A stretch of DNA of 58,846 nt from Planctomycetaceae bacterium (GTDB lineage: Bacteria > Planctomycetota > Planctomycetia > Pirellulales > Pirellulaceae). The notes beneath the pieces are model-generated. The model saw nothing but the letters and a program-made list of their open reading frames with translations. It was not told where the DNA came from and did no database searches. How positions within the stretch are numbered: the stretch's first letter is position 1; each line of letters starts with the position of its first letter. Positions 25,652 through 35,873 of this stretch are shown piece by piece. Both the position numbers and the translations under genes were made by a program. The stretch is from NCBI GenBank assembly GCA_021298315.1, contig JAJTFC010000013.1:1-58846 (forward strand), written 5' to 3'.

Positions 25652-27075
25652 TAGGAACAAATCTTATCGATCACATTTCCATAGACATCGGTCAAACGGA
25701 AATTGCGGCCTGCGTAACGGTAGGTCAATCGCTCGTGGTCCAATCCCAAAAGATGCAAGATCGTCGCATGCCAGTCGTGAACATGGCACTTGTCCTCAAC
25801 GGCCTCGCGACCATGCTCATCGGTAGCTCCGTAGCTCAAGCCGCCGCGAACTCCGCCCCCTGCCATCCAAGTCGTATAGCCTTTATTGTTGTGGTCTCGG
25901 CCATCACCGTTTTGAGCATCGGGAGTGCGTCCAAACTCTCCTCCCCAAATCACTAGTGTCTGCTCCAAGAGACCTCGCTTTTTCAGATCGCTAAGGAGCC
26001 CTGCAATCGGCTTATCGATCTCACTGCACTTGTCGGGCAATTGATCTCGCAGGCGTTGGTGGTGATCCCAATTTCCATGATTCAGTTCGATGAATCGCAC
26101 TCCGGCCTCAACAAACTTACGGGCCATCAGACATTGACGTCCAAAACCATCCGTCGGATTCTCATTGATCCCATACATAGCCAAGGTCTTTTCGGACTCA
26201 TCCCCAAGATCCATCAGCTTGGGCAAAGCGTCTTGCATCCGAAAGGCCAACTCATACGACTCGATCACCCCTTCGACGTTTGGATCGACTTGGTCTTTCG
26301 CAAGCTTGCTCTGATTGAGTTGTTGGATAAAGTCGATCTGCGATCGCTGGGACTTGCGAGTCATTCTTGGATTGTCGATATCAGGAATCGCTCCAGAGTT
26401 GCTCATCGGTAGATTCCGAGCCATCGCGGGCCGTGGACCTTGGGGCCGTCCAACTTTGGTCCCTTGGTAAATCGCCGGCAAGAAAGCATTCCCGTAATTC
26501 TGTGCGGCAGTTGCTTGCGGGTTCAAAGCGACGAATCCCGGAAGGTTTTCGTTCTCGGTTCCGAGTCCATAGAGAGTCCAAGCTCCAAGCGACGGGCGGA
26601 CAAACTGCGCGTTGCCCGTGTGCATCTGTGTCATAGCCCGAGGATGGATCGGCTGATCGCAGTGCATCGATCGAATCAAACACATCTCATCGGCGTGCTT
26701 TCCAAGCTCCGGAACCAACTCGGACATCCACAGACCACTGTTTCCTCGCTGATGGAATTTCCAAGGCGATGGCATCAACTTGGCCCCATTGAAGCGACCC
26801 GTCTTGCCCTGATCCGCTTCCAAGCGTGGCTTGTAGTCAAAGGTGTCGATATGCGAAGGACCACCTTGCATGCACAAAAAGATTACATGCTTGGCCTTGG
26901 CCGCAAAGTGCGGTGGCTTAGGTGCCAGCGGATTGCTCGATGTCCCAGCCTGCGATGTCCCAGTATCCGGTTCGTCGCCAAAGCCACGTCGAGCATCGAG
27001 CGTAGTGAGTCCTGCAAAGGCCAAATAACCAAAGCCTGCAGAGACACTCCTGAGCAATTCACGTCTTGAATTCAT
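25651..27075 (-). CDS. DUF1501 family secreted protein
   Basis: About 474 residues from ATG 27075 (the frame runs on to 27195 but would enter the upstream gene). The N-terminus MNSRRELLRSVSAGFGYLAFAG has a twin-arginine-like export signal. Diagnostic DUF1501 motifs: HVIFLCMQGGPSHIDTFDYKP, LIRSMHCDQPIHPRAM, GVRFIELNHGNWDHH, LVIWGGEFGRTPDAQNGDGRDHN and HDWHATILHLLGLDH. The family is related to the alkaline phosphatase/sulfatase fold. DUF1501 genes are typically paired with DUF1549/1553 genes in planctomycetes, as here (75 bases apart). Role possibly in handling complex polysaccharides; biochemically unproven. Confidence 0.92.
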   Translation of the reverse strand: MNSRRELLRSVSAGFGYLAFAGLTTLDARRGFGDEPDTGTSQAGTSSNPLAPKPPHFAAKAKHVIFLCMQGGPSHIDTFDYKPRLEADQGKTGRFNGAKLMPSPWKFHQRGNSGLWMSELVPELGKHADEMCLIRSMHCDQPIHPRAMTQMHTGNAQFVRPSLGAWTLYGLGTENENLPGFVALNPQATAAQNYGNAFLPAIYQGTKVGRPQGPRPAMARNLPMSNSGAIPDIDNPRMTRKSQRSQIDFIQQLNQSKLAKDQVDPNVEGVIESYELAFRMQDALPKLMDLGDESEKTLAMYGINENPTDGFGRQCLMARKFVEAGVRFIELNHGNWDHHQRLRDQLPDKCSEIDKPIAGLLSDLKKRGLLEQTLVIWGGEFGRTPDAQNGDGRDHNNKGYTTWMAGGGVRGGLSYGATDEHGREAVEDKCHVHDWHATILHLLGLDHERLTYRYAGRNFRLTDVYGNVIDKICS

Positions 27076-27149
27076 CTTTACTGGCTCTTTATTCTCAAAT
27101 GATAAATGTGTTTTTGTTTTTTCGATCCATCGTTCGTACTCGTCTCGAA

Positions 27150-29780
27150 CTAATTGACGATACGAAATTCGGCAGCAGCCATGAGCGATTGGCACAACTG
27201 GCTCCAGGCCTTAAAGAGCGCTTCGTCGGCGGGAACTTGATCCTGACTCTCCTTGGCCCTGCGCAAGAATCGCAAAGCTACATTGACCTCATCGGTGCTG
27301 GCCGATCGACCGTAAGCGAGCTGAAAGGCTCGATCGACTCGCCCCTGCGGATCCTTGGTCGATTGCATCACCCTGCGTGCGAATGCATCGCTGAGCTCAA
27401 GCACAAACGGGTTGTTCATCATGTACAAGGCTTGTTCAGCCGTGTTGGACACTTCTCGCGTTCCGGTAACCGAGTTTGGATCCGCAAAATCAAAGACGTC
27501 CAACGCACGAGGCAAAACATTGCGTCCTACTGGCAAGTAAACGGATCGATGATAATTCGCGACCTCGAGTTGATTGATCGTTGGATTGCGCATACCGCCT
27601 CCGAGCAACCGACGGAGATTCCCGATCCGATCGTCACTGCTCGCATTGGCTGCGAATATCAGAGGGACATTCTGCGGTCCGTTCGGGCCCATCAGTGCCG
27701 AACCAAAGGATGCAAATATCGAGGACTTGGCCGGCTTTAAATGGATGCTACCGCTGGCAGTGAGCATCGAATCGCGGATGGCTTCTGCACCGAGTCGCTT
27801 GGGGTTGGCTCGAGCGATCCAAAGGTTCTCTGGATCGGCCTCGAATCGTTCCGGATCATAAGCCGACGAAAGTCGATAGACGCGCGATGTTGCGATGCTG
27901 CGAATCATATGCTTGATCGACCAACCGTTGTCCACAAAGTCGATGGCCAAATAGTCTAAGAGATCTCGATGCGTAGGTGCCGGTCCCGAGACTCCAAAAT
28001 TATCCGGCTCTCGAACGATCCCCTTTCCGATCAAGTGCTGCCAAATCCGATTGACCATCACCCGAGCCGCTAGCGGATTGTCTTTCGAAACCATCCACTT
28101 GGCTAACTCCAACCGACCCGAACTCTTTGGCGAAATCTGCTCGGGTAGATTGCCAAGGACTTGCACAAATCCTCTTGGAACCTCTTGTGCCGGCTGATCG
28201 ATTTCGCCTCGAACCAAGACCCTCGCATTGCGTGCATTGGTTCGATCCTGAACTCCCATGCATACCGAAACAGGTCTCCCTTGGTCATCGACACTGCCGA
28301 TCCGATCCCGGATCTGAGAAACGATCTGATCCAATAAGTTTGCGTTTAGTCCTGCGTTGTTAGCTCCGGTGCGTTGCGCTCGCCGCGCTTCGGCCAATTC
28401 CTGCTGGCGCTCTTGAAGTTCCTTTTTCAGATCGGCGACATCCTGCGGACTCATGATCGGCTTGGACGACTCCGGATCGGCAATAGGCAAGCGGATCCAA
28501 TCCGAGGGCTGCCTGTTTCGATTGCTGCGAGTCCCCCCGTAGAAGGTCTCTGTGCTCTGAAAGATTCCTGCTAAGGCGTAGTAATCGCTCTGGGGAATCG
28601 GATCGAACTTGTGGTCGTGACAGCGGGCGCATCCAACCGACAAACCCAACACCACACGGGTCGTTGTATCGATCTGCTCGTCGATCAAATCGGCTTGAAA
28701 TTGCCTCGGATTTTGCTCAGCCAACGACTTTGGTCCAACGGCTAAAAAACCTGTCGCAATCAAATGCTCATTCCATTGCTGATCGTTCGAAACGGCAAGC
28801 AGATCCCCGGCGACTTGCTCCATGATGAATCGATCGTAGGGTTTGTCTTTTTGAAAAGACTCGATCACATAGTCGCGGTAACGCCAAGCGTTGGGAAAAG
28901 TCACATCGGATTCTTTGCCGCTGGTTTCAGCATAGCGAGCCACATCGAGCCAGTGCCGTCCCCAATGCTGGCCATACTGCTCGGATGCCAAAAGCTCATC
29001 GACCATCCGCTCGATCGCATCCTGCGAACTTGCGTTCCAGTCTCGCAAGAACCCTGCACGTTGCTCCGGGCTTGGAGGCAAACCAGTCAAATCAAATGTC
29101 AAACGACGCACCAGCGTGTTCGGGTCGCAATCCTCGCTTGGCTCGATCTGCTGCTCTTCCCACTTGGAAGCCACATAGCGATCGATCGGTGTTTGTCCCC
29201 AGGCTTGATGCTTTTCAACAACAGGCTCGACCTTTTTGGGTTGAACAAAAGACCAAAACGACTTGCCCTTCTCGATATCTTCAGCCGTCACCTTGGAGTT
29301 GACGACCACACCCTGATTGACCCGAGGGTCGGGTGCTCCCATCTGGATCCAAGTCTTAAAGTCGTCGATCACCTGCGGTGGCAGTTTTCCTCGCGGTGGC
29401 ATGCGATAGTCTCGATAGTTGATCGCATGCCAGAGGATGCTGTTCTCCAAATCACCTGGAACGATCGCGGCTCCTGATTCACCACCGGCCAACAGTGCTT
29501 CACGGTTATCGACCGACAGCCCACCCCGCACCGATTGCTCGCTGGCAGAATGACAGCGATAACAATTCTCGATCAGCACTGGGCGAATCTTGGACTCGAA
29601 GAAATCGAGTTGCTCGGGAGTCAGTTGTTGCTCTGGTGCAGTTTTCTCTTGGGGTTCGACTGCAGTTTGAGCCATAGCGCAAGGGGCGCAGACGAGTCCG
29701 CCTAGGATCCCAAGCGCAAGGGCTCGTCGAGCAAAGCCTTGCACTTTTACCGCGATTGAAATTTCGTGCATTGGATGCAC
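27150..29780 (-). CDS. PSD1-type DUF1549/DUF1553 protein with planctomycete cytochrome C domain
   Basis: 876 residues. An export signal (ALALGILGGLVCAPCAMAQ) is followed by a planctomycete-type cytochrome c domain with CYRCH at 73-77 and MPPRGKLPP as the distal part. DUF1549 follows (residues ~200-400; WGRHWLDVARYAETSG, VLGLSVGCARCHDHKFDPIPQSDYY with a second CxxCH), then DUF1553 (~560-850; LAKWMVSKDNPLAARVMVNRIWQHLIGKGIV, IRSIATSRVYRLSS). These large periplasmic proteins are a hallmark of planctomycetes with probable redox or polysaccharide-related roles, not proven. First gene of a pair with the DUF1501 gene. Confidence 0.93.
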   Translation of the reverse strand: MHPMHEISIAVKVQGFARRALALGILGGLVCAPCAMAQTAVEPQEKTAPEQQLTPEQLDFFESKIRPVLIENCYRCHSASEQSVRGGLSVDNREALLAGGESGAAIVPGDLENSILWHAINYRDYRMPPRGKLPPQVIDDFKTWIQMGAPDPRVNQGVVVNSKVTAEDIEKGKSFWSFVQPKKVEPVVEKHQAWGQTPIDRYVASKWEEQQIEPSEDCDPNTLVRRLTFDLTGLPPSPEQRAGFLRDWNASSQDAIERMVDELLASEQYGQHWGRHWLDVARYAETSGKESDVTFPNAWRYRDYVIESFQKDKPYDRFIMEQVAGDLLAVSNDQQWNEHLIATGFLAVGPKSLAEQNPRQFQADLIDEQIDTTTRVVLGLSVGCARCHDHKFDPIPQSDYYALAGIFQSTETFYGGTRSNRNRQPSDWIRLPIADPESSKPIMSPQDVADLKKELQERQQELAEARRAQRTGANNAGLNANLLDQIVSQIRDRIGSVDDQGRPVSVCMGVQDRTNARNARVLVRGEIDQPAQEVPRGFVQVLGNLPEQISPKSSGRLELAKWMVSKDNPLAARVMVNRIWQHLIGKGIVREPDNFGVSGPAPTHRDLLDYLAIDFVDNGWSIKHMIRSIATSRVYRLSSAYDPERFEADPENLWIARANPKRLGAEAIRDSMLTASGSIHLKPAKSSIFASFGSALMGPNGPQNVPLIFAANASSDDRIGNLRRLLGGGMRNPTINQLEVANYHRSVYLPVGRNVLPRALDVFDFADPNSVTGTREVSNTAEQALYMMNNPFVLELSDAFARRVMQSTKDPQGRVDRAFQLAYGRSASTDEVNVALRFLRRAKESQDQVPADEALFKAWSQLCQSLMAAAEFRIVN

Positions 29781-29827
29781 TCCGAAAAGGGGTGAAGGTT
29801 CAAACAGGAGGGCGCAACCATTATAGA

Positions 29828-30544
29828 TCAGGTATCCGACGAAGGACGACGCGGACGGACCCCTTCTCCACCTTCTCCTCGCCCTTCAGGTCGTCCTTCG
29901 GGACGTCGATTCCCTGGACGCATCCCTTCGAGTCTCTTCATGGCTTGTTCCATTTCGGTCTTGTCGATCGCTCCATCGCCATTGGTGTCCATGTTTGAGA
30001 GACGCTCACGCATCTGAGGAGGAATCTCATCGCCTGATAGCTTACCGTCTTTATCCTGATCCCGATTTTCGAACATGCGTTTCATCATTTCGGGGTTTGG
30101 ACCACCGGCACCTGGAGCACCGGCGCCTGGAGCGCCTGGCCCACCCGGTCGACCGGGTCCATTGGGTCCTGCGAACATCGGCATTTGGCTCGGATCGGGC
30201 CGCATCTCTTCGGCGCTGACGAGTCCATCCCCGTTCTTATCGAGTTTCAATAAGGACTTCGAAGCGTTCTCGATTTCCGTGGCCGACAACTGACCATCTC
30301 CATCGGCATCCAACGCTTTGAACAAAGGCATGTTTTGCAGCATCATGGCCATGCCTCGTGCCGCCATTTCGGGATTACCGCCTGCTCCGAAGCCTGGGCG
30401 ATTCTCCTGGGGGCGACCTTGGCCAGGTCGACGTCCCTCAGCAGGCGGCTCAGGCCGTGGATCCTGACCGTAGCAGGGAACCGAAAAACCGACCAAACCC
30501 AATAGGCTTGCTTGTAAAAATCGCTGCACTAGCATTCGCTTCAT
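29828..30544 (-). CDS. Secreted EF-hand calcium-binding protein
   Basis: 238 residues with a signal peptide (LVQRFLQASLLGLVGFSVPCYGQ). Four EF-hand loops are visible: DADGDGQLSATE, DKNGDGLVSAEE, DQDKDGKLSGDE and DTNGDGAIDKTE, arranged as two pairs separated by a Gly/Pro/Ala-rich linker (GPGRPGGPGAPGAGAPGAGG). Pro/Arg/Gly-rich, charged segments also cap both ends. It probably binds calcium outside the cytoplasm. Sits 47 bases before the DUF1549/1553 gene on the same strand and divergent from the ECF sigma gene. Confidence 0.88.
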   Translation of the reverse strand: MKRMLVQRFLQASLLGLVGFSVPCYGQDPRPEPPAEGRRPGQGRPQENRPGFGAGGNPEMAARGMAMMLQNMPLFKALDADGDGQLSATEIENASKSLLKLDKNGDGLVSAEEMRPDPSQMPMFAGPNGPGRPGGPGAPGAGAPGAGGPNPEMMKRMFENRDQDKDGKLSGDEIPPQMRERLSNMDTNGDGAIDKTEMEQAMKRLEGMRPGNRRPEGRPEGRGEGGEGVRPRRPSSDT

Positions 30545-30712
30545 CTTTCAGAACCTTTAAAAATGGGAGGCTTTTTGAAAATCGCTGGATTTGGCCAGCC
30601 TCTGTCTGGCTAAGATACCTTACCGACACCGAGCATCGAGGATCCACTTTGGACTTTGAAGATTTTTTGGAATTCTATTTCCTGTGTGGCAAAACCGTTT
30701 AATAATCCAAGC

Positions 30713-31390
30713 ATGACGGACTCCTCAGCCCCGATTCATCCTGATTCCCAAAGCGGCCAAGCCCGATTGCCCGGCTCCCACGAGCCTGTGGCCGATGATC
30801 GATTTCAAATTCGAAACATCGAGGAACTCACCGTGTTCTTTGAGTCGGTACGTCCTCGGCTCGAAAAGATCGTACGGTTTCGATTGGATCCAGCCTTTCA
30901 GGCTCGCATCGATCCGGCGGATGTGCTTCAAGAAGCTTTTTTGCAGATCGCCAAACGCTATCAAGAACTCTTGGACGCTCCGGAACTACATCCGATGGTT
31001 TGGCTGCGCCAGCGAGTCCTTCAAACGCTTTGGGACATGCAAAGGACCCATGGTCGAGATAAACGGAGCGTACACCGAGAGGACCAAATGCCCCTTGCTG
31101 GCTCGAACACCACGAGCATCACGATGGCCAGGTGGCTTGCTGACGACGTGACGTCCCCGAGCCAACGCGTGCTGAAAAATGAACAGCAGGAGCAACTCCA
31201 GCAAGCCTTGGAATCGATGAACGAAATCGATCGAGAAATCCTCGCCATGCGCCACTTTGAATACCTTACGAACCTGCAGACGGCCCAAGCCCTCGGCATC
31301 TCTGCTACAGCCGCCAGCAACCGTTACGTGCGAGCGGCGATCCGCCTCTCAGAAATCATGCAAACTCCGCCCCCCAGAGATTCTCAGTGA
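30713..31390 (+). CDS. ECF-type RNA polymerase sigma factor coupled to a Ser/Thr kinase
   Basis: About 225 residues from ATG 30713 (an in-frame TTG at 30656 is less likely). Sigma region 2 is seen in RLEKIVRFRLDPAFQARIDPADVLQEAFLQIAKRYQEL and region 4 in LESMNEIDREILAMRHFEYLTNLQTAQALGISATAASNRYVRAAIRL, the promoter -35 reading HTH. The stop TGA overlaps the kinase ATG (TGATG, 31388-31392), so translation is coupled. In planctomycetes, ECF factors encoded beside a membrane kinase are thought to be controlled by it instead of by an anti-sigma factor (family knowledge). Confidence 0.9.
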   Translation: MTDSSAPIHPDSQSGQARLPGSHEPVADDRFQIRNIEELTVFFESVRPRLEKIVRFRLDPAFQARIDPADVLQEAFLQIAKRYQELLDAPELHPMVWLRQRVLQTLWDMQRTHGRDKRSVHREDQMPLAGSNTTSITMARWLADDVTSPSQRVLKNEQQEQLQQALESMNEIDREILAMRHFEYLTNLQTAQALGISATAASNRYVRAAIRLSEIMQTPPPRDSQ

Positions 31391-34272
31391 TGGATCAGAC
31401 CGAAAAGATCGAGCGTCACCCGTTTGAACAATTGGCTGACGAGTTCGTTTCGAAACTCAGAGCCGGACTCTCTCCGAGCATCGAACAATACGCCCTTGAT
31501 CATCCCGAGCATGCATCCATCATCCGCTCGGTGTTTCCCTCCCTGGTAATCGTCGAGAAGCTCAGCGCCAAAGACGCCACCGAGCCGTTGGACTCGACCC
31601 AATCGCTCGCCAAAAGCCAAACGGCTCAAAACATACCTAGGAAGTTCGATGACTTTCACATCCTCGGTTGTATCGGGCAAGGTGGTATGGGTGTTGTCTA
31701 CGAAGCGATCCAAGAGTCGCTGCAACGCAAAGTCGCTTTGAAGGTCATCAACCCCGGAGCCTCTGCCAGCGTTCAAAACAGGAACCGTTTTCGTCGCGAA
31801 GCCGAATCGGCAGCAGGTCTTCACCACACGAATATCGTCCCGATATACGGATCGGGCGAAGACCATGGACTGCTTTACTACGCGATGCAATTGATCCATG
31901 GCTCGACCTTGGCCCAAGTCATCGAGTCGCTTCAAAGCCGCATGGGCACAACTCCTTCCAAAGATTTGCACTCCAGCGAACAAACCCTCGAAGCTGTCGA
32001 TCGATTGCTCCTGTCGAAATCTCCAGCTTCCACCATCGAGCTCAAAGGCTCCAATAGCTATGTGATCGAAAAGGATCTTCATCCATTTCCGACGTTCGAG
32101 CAACTGCCCAAGCACTACTATCGGAACATTTGCAGACTGATCTCCAAAGTTGCAAACGCGTTGGACTATGCTCACCAATCAGGCGTGCTGCACCGCGATA
32201 TCAAACCGAGCAATCTGCTTTTGGATCAAAGCGGGACCATTTGGGTAGCCGACTTTGGGCTAGCCAGGCGCGACGATCTGGACAATCAAACTCAAACCGG
32301 TGAAGTGCTCGGCACCCTGCGCTATATGTCCCCCGAGCAACTGGCCGGAAAGGCCGACCCTCGCAGCGATATCTATAGCCTTGGACTGACCCTCTTTGAA
32401 CTCCTGACTCTGCGTCCAGGTCTGGATACCCCCAAGCGTCGATTGCTCGATCCGAGCAAGTACAGTCAGTTGGAATTCAATGCAGCCGATAGAGTTTCGA
32501 TCCCCAGGGATCTACAAACCATCGTTCTCAAAGCCGCAGCCCTGGAACCGGAAAAGCGTTACCAAAGGGCCAGAGAACTTCAGGAGGATCTCGAACGCTT
32601 CTTGGAGGATCGACCGATCCTAGCTCGCCGCGAATCGCTCATCGAATCAGGCATCCGTTGGGCTCGCCGCAATCCGACGATCGCAACGCTCACAGCAACC
32701 CTCTTCGGTTTGCTCCTGGCCATCGCCTCGATCCTGGGCTTGTGGAATCGACAGCAACTACGGACACTCGAGGAACTCAATCTCGCTTATAAAGCTTCCG
32801 CGAAAAGTCTTGCTGAGCGAACAGACGCCCTCGAGCAGGCCGAGGCAGAGAGCCAGCGAGCCAAACACAATATGGAAATGGCCCTCGAAGCCTTCAGTAC
32901 CATCACCGAGAATATCGCTTCGAGAGGTCGAAGCCTCGAGCTACAAGGTCTCGATAACGAGGAAGGCGAATCGATCGGTTATGCCGATGCGGTCTTGACC
33001 CAAGCCGACGTGGAATTGCTCAACTCCTTGCAAGACTTCTTCGATCGATTCGCGCAGCAAAACTCTGCTGACCTTCGGCTCGATGCGGCCATCGCTCGTC
33101 GAAGAGTCGGTGAAATCGAACACAAAATTGGCAAGCACGAGCAAGCCTCAACTTCCTTGAAAAAAGCCATCGCGGAATTCACTGATATCCGAGCTAGCAA
33201 CCAAGCACCTGGCGAACCTCAACGGATCCTCGCCGAAGAATTGCTCGCTCGCAAAGAACTCATCGCCCTGCAGGCTAGGCGAGATCAGATCTCCAAAGCC
33301 CAAGACGAAATGGATGCCGTTCGCAAGATACTCAAGGACAACGCAGATTTTGCTCAGTCAGCTCAAGGGCGGTTTGCACTAGCCTCGGCCCTGACGAGCC
33401 TTTCTAGTAGCGGTGCAAAACTCGCCCTCGAACGAAGTTTGAACGATCGACGACGAAGAAACCTTCCTGCGGTCTTCAATCGCCCGGCTGACTTCGCAGT
33501 CGAAGTCGCACCCCCTTTAGCCTTAAAAATCCAAAGAGACCTAAGCCATAACTCCGAAGCGATTGGGCTCCTTGAGGAACTCTCGCAGCAGGAACCCAAC
33601 CAAGCCCAGTACCGACTGGAGCTCGCTCGCAACTACCGCGATCGCATGCGTATGAGCCGCCTGATTGGTAACCAACAAGTCTTTGAAGAATCACTTGGCA
33701 AAGCAACAGAGATTTTCAAAGACCTGCTCGAGAAGAGTCCCAAATCCCCAGTGCTAAAGTATGAACTTGCGAATCTTTACGCGAGCAGCTTAGTCCATCC
33801 ATCCCTCGACGCCGACAGACTCGAAGAGGCCCTGAGGCTTATTCAAGAAGTGATCGATGAACATCCTGCAGTGCCTGAATACCAAACCTTGTACGCCGCG
33901 CTCCTTGCCCGATCGGCTTGGGTGCAACCCTTTGCCCCCGATCCCCCCACCGAGCGGCAATTCGAACGGGTCGAAAACGGCATCAACAAGCTTCAGCATG
34001 CGATCAACATTCATCAAGGACTGGTGGATCGATTCCCAGAAATCCCTTTGTATGGACTTAATTTGCTGCAAGCCAAAGTGCAGTTGGTAGAATTTACAAC
34101 GCAGTTTCGTCGCGTGGAAAAAGCCAAGGCGTCATTGGCTGAGGCGACAGCCCTTGCCGAGAAAATGCTCGATTCAGGTGCTGCGCGGCAACCAGCCATC
34201 CGCGCGCTTCTTGAACGACTTCGCGACCGCAAAACCGCCCTGGATAACCGTCCTGAACCAGAAAAGCCCTAG
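31390..34272 (+). CDS. Membrane-anchored Ser/Thr protein kinase
   Basis: 960 residues from ATG 31390. The cytosolic kinase domain (~88-400) shows IGQGGMGVVYEA, VALKVI, HRDIKPSNLLLD, DFGLAR and MSPEQLAGKADPRSDIYSLG, all complete. An unusual ~60-residue insert lies between the N and C lobes (~185-245). A single membrane helix (LTATLFGLLLAIASILGLW, ~425-445) is followed by a ~500-residue presumably external region made of helices with TPR-like character (IGKHEQASTSLKKAIAEF; YRLELARNYRDRMR). It should sense an envelope signal and act on the sigma factor encoded just upstream. The sulfatase gene follows 14 bases later. Confidence 0.9.
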   Translation: MDQTEKIERHPFEQLADEFVSKLRAGLSPSIEQYALDHPEHASIIRSVFPSLVIVEKLSAKDATEPLDSTQSLAKSQTAQNIPRKFDDFHILGCIGQGGMGVVYEAIQESLQRKVALKVINPGASASVQNRNRFRREAESAAGLHHTNIVPIYGSGEDHGLLYYAMQLIHGSTLAQVIESLQSRMGTTPSKDLHSSEQTLEAVDRLLLSKSPASTIELKGSNSYVIEKDLHPFPTFEQLPKHYYRNICRLISKVANALDYAHQSGVLHRDIKPSNLLLDQSGTIWVADFGLARRDDLDNQTQTGEVLGTLRYMSPEQLAGKADPRSDIYSLGLTLFELLTLRPGLDTPKRRLLDPSKYSQLEFNAADRVSIPRDLQTIVLKAAALEPEKRYQRARELQEDLERFLEDRPILARRESLIESGIRWARRNPTIATLTATLFGLLLAIASILGLWNRQQLRTLEELNLAYKASAKSLAERTDALEQAEAESQRAKHNMEMALEAFSTITENIASRGRSLELQGLDNEEGESIGYADAVLTQADVELLNSLQDFFDRFAQQNSADLRLDAAIARRRVGEIEHKIGKHEQASTSLKKAIAEFTDIRASNQAPGEPQRILAEELLARKELIALQARRDQISKAQDEMDAVRKILKDNADFAQSAQGRFALASALTSLSSSGAKLALERSLNDRRRRNLPAVFNRPADFAVEVAPPLALKIQRDLSHNSEAIGLLEELSQQEPNQAQYRLELARNYRDRMRMSRLIGNQQVFEESLGKATEIFKDLLEKSPKSPVLKYELANLYASSLVHPSLDADRLEEALRLIQEVIDEHPAVPEYQTLYAALLARSAWVQPFAPDPPTERQFERVENGINKLQHAINIHQGLVDRFPEIPLYGLNLLQAKVQLVEFTTQFRRVEKAKASLAEATALAEKMLDSGAARQPAIRALLERLRDRKTALDNRPEPEKP

Positions 34273-34286
34273 AAAATAATCTCACC

Positions 34287-35834
34287 ATGTTCAAAGCCCT
34301 GCACGACACTCGGATCTTCGCTCGCCTAAATAGGGTCTTGCTGTGGATCCTTGCAGCAAACTCGATCATCGGTATCGAAGCGATCGCCAAGGAATTGTCA
34401 CCGGTCGAGCGAGCTCCAAACATCGTTTTTATTCTTGCCGACGATCTTGGTTGGGGTGAATTGGGTTGCTATGGGCAAACCAAATTGCAGACCCCGAATT
34501 TGGATCGGCTCGCCAACCAAGGGATCCGATTCACCCAGCACTACAGCGGTGCACCCGTCTGCGCGCCCTCTCGCTGTGTGCTCATGACCGGTAAGCACCT
34601 GGGCCATGCCCAGATCCGTGGAAACAAACAGGCCAAGGTGCATTTCCCCGAGTTCAATGAAGGTCAACATCCGATTTCGGAACAAGCCGTCACGATCGCA
34701 GAGGTCCTAAAGAAAGCTGGCTACGCCACGGGTGCCTTTGGCAAGTGGGGGTTGGGACCTGTCGGAAGCACCGGCGATCCGAACGCCCAAGGCTTCGACA
34801 AATTTTTTGGTTACAACTGCCAAGCCGTCGCGCACAGTTATTATCCCGAGTTTCTCTGGGATAACTCCCAACGAATCAGGCTCAACGACAAACCTACACC
34901 TGGACATCGAAAACCACCCGAGGGACCGATCCAAGCGAGCGATTGGGTCGGTCAAAACTACGCCCCCTATCGGATGATCCAGCAAGCCCAGGCCTTCATC
35001 GAAGCCAATGCCGATCGTCCCTTCTTTTTGTATCTACCATGCATCGAGCCCCATGTGGCGATGCATCCTCCGATCGAAACCCTCGATCGCTTCCCAGTGC
35101 AATGGGATACCCAGGAGTATCGAGGTGGGAATGGTTATCTGCCCCATCCTCGCCCCAGGGCAGCTTATGCAGCCATGATCTACGACCTGGATCGTCATGT
35201 CGGCAAAATCCTCGATGCCTTGGAACGACATAACCTGAGAGACAAGACGTTGGTGATCTTCTCGAGCGACAACGGAGCCACCCATGCTGGAAACAACGAA
35301 CCAGACTTTCATGTCGGAGGTGCCGATCCAAAATTCTTTCAATCCACTGGCAACCTCAGAGGTTACAAAGGGAGCGTCTACGAAGGAGGGATTCGAGTGC
35401 CGATGATCGCCAGATTCCCAGGCGTGATTCCTGAAGGCAAAGTCGAGTCGACACCTTGCTATTTTGCCGATTGGTTTCCAACGCTATGCGAAGCTGCCCG
35501 AATCGATCTTGAGCAAGTCACTGCTGGGGGCAAGCTCGATGGAGTAAGCCTCTGGCCTGTCTTGACCGCTTCGGGGGCTTTGCAAAAACGTCCTCCGATG
35601 GTTTGGGTGTTCCCCGAATATTCGGGCCAAGTCGCAGTCCGTTGGATCGATTACAAGTTGGTCCGACGAGGGCTTGCGACCAAGAAGCCCTCGGATTGGG
35701 AATTGTACGATCTGTCGAAAGACCCGAGCGAGTCAGTTGACTTGTCGGGCGAGCTACCGGAGTTGGTCGAAACAGGAGTGAAAATTCTCCGCGAGCAAAC
35801 CGATGCAAACGAGATCTTCCCTGTTTCTTTTTGA
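34287..35834 (+). CDS. Arylsulfatase-type sulfatase
   Basis: 515 residues with an N-terminal hydrophobic export signal (~16-33). The sulfatase core starts at APNIVFILADDLGWGELGCYG (metal-binding DD at 52-53), and the formylglycine motif CAPSR is at 92-96; its Cys must be oxidised by a formylglycine-generating enzyme. Further motifs: GKWGLGPVG, LVIFSSDNGATHAG and the C-terminal YKGSVYEGGIRVPMIARFPG. It hydrolyses sulfate esters, probably of algal or host polysaccharides, in the periplasm. It lies 14 bases after the kinase gene, so the ECF-kinase-sulfatase set is probably one operon and the sigma factor may control it. Confidence 0.95.
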   Translation: MFKALHDTRIFARLNRVLLWILAANSIIGIEAIAKELSPVERAPNIVFILADDLGWGELGCYGQTKLQTPNLDRLANQGIRFTQHYSGAPVCAPSRCVLMTGKHLGHAQIRGNKQAKVHFPEFNEGQHPISEQAVTIAEVLKKAGYATGAFGKWGLGPVGSTGDPNAQGFDKFFGYNCQAVAHSYYPEFLWDNSQRIRLNDKPTPGHRKPPEGPIQASDWVGQNYAPYRMIQQAQAFIEANADRPFFLYLPCIEPHVAMHPPIETLDRFPVQWDTQEYRGGNGYLPHPRPRAAYAAMIYDLDRHVGKILDALERHNLRDKTLVIFSSDNGATHAGNNEPDFHVGGADPKFFQSTGNLRGYKGSVYEGGIRVPMIARFPGVIPEGKVESTPCYFADWFPTLCEAARIDLEQVTAGGKLDGVSLWPVLTASGALQKRPPMVWVFPEYSGQVAVRWIDYKLVRRGLATKKPSDWELYDLSKDPSESVDLSGELPELVETGVKILREQTDANEIFPVSF

Positions 35835-35873
35835 AGAAGTTCGAGTAGCTTGCTGAGTAAATCAAACAGACTA

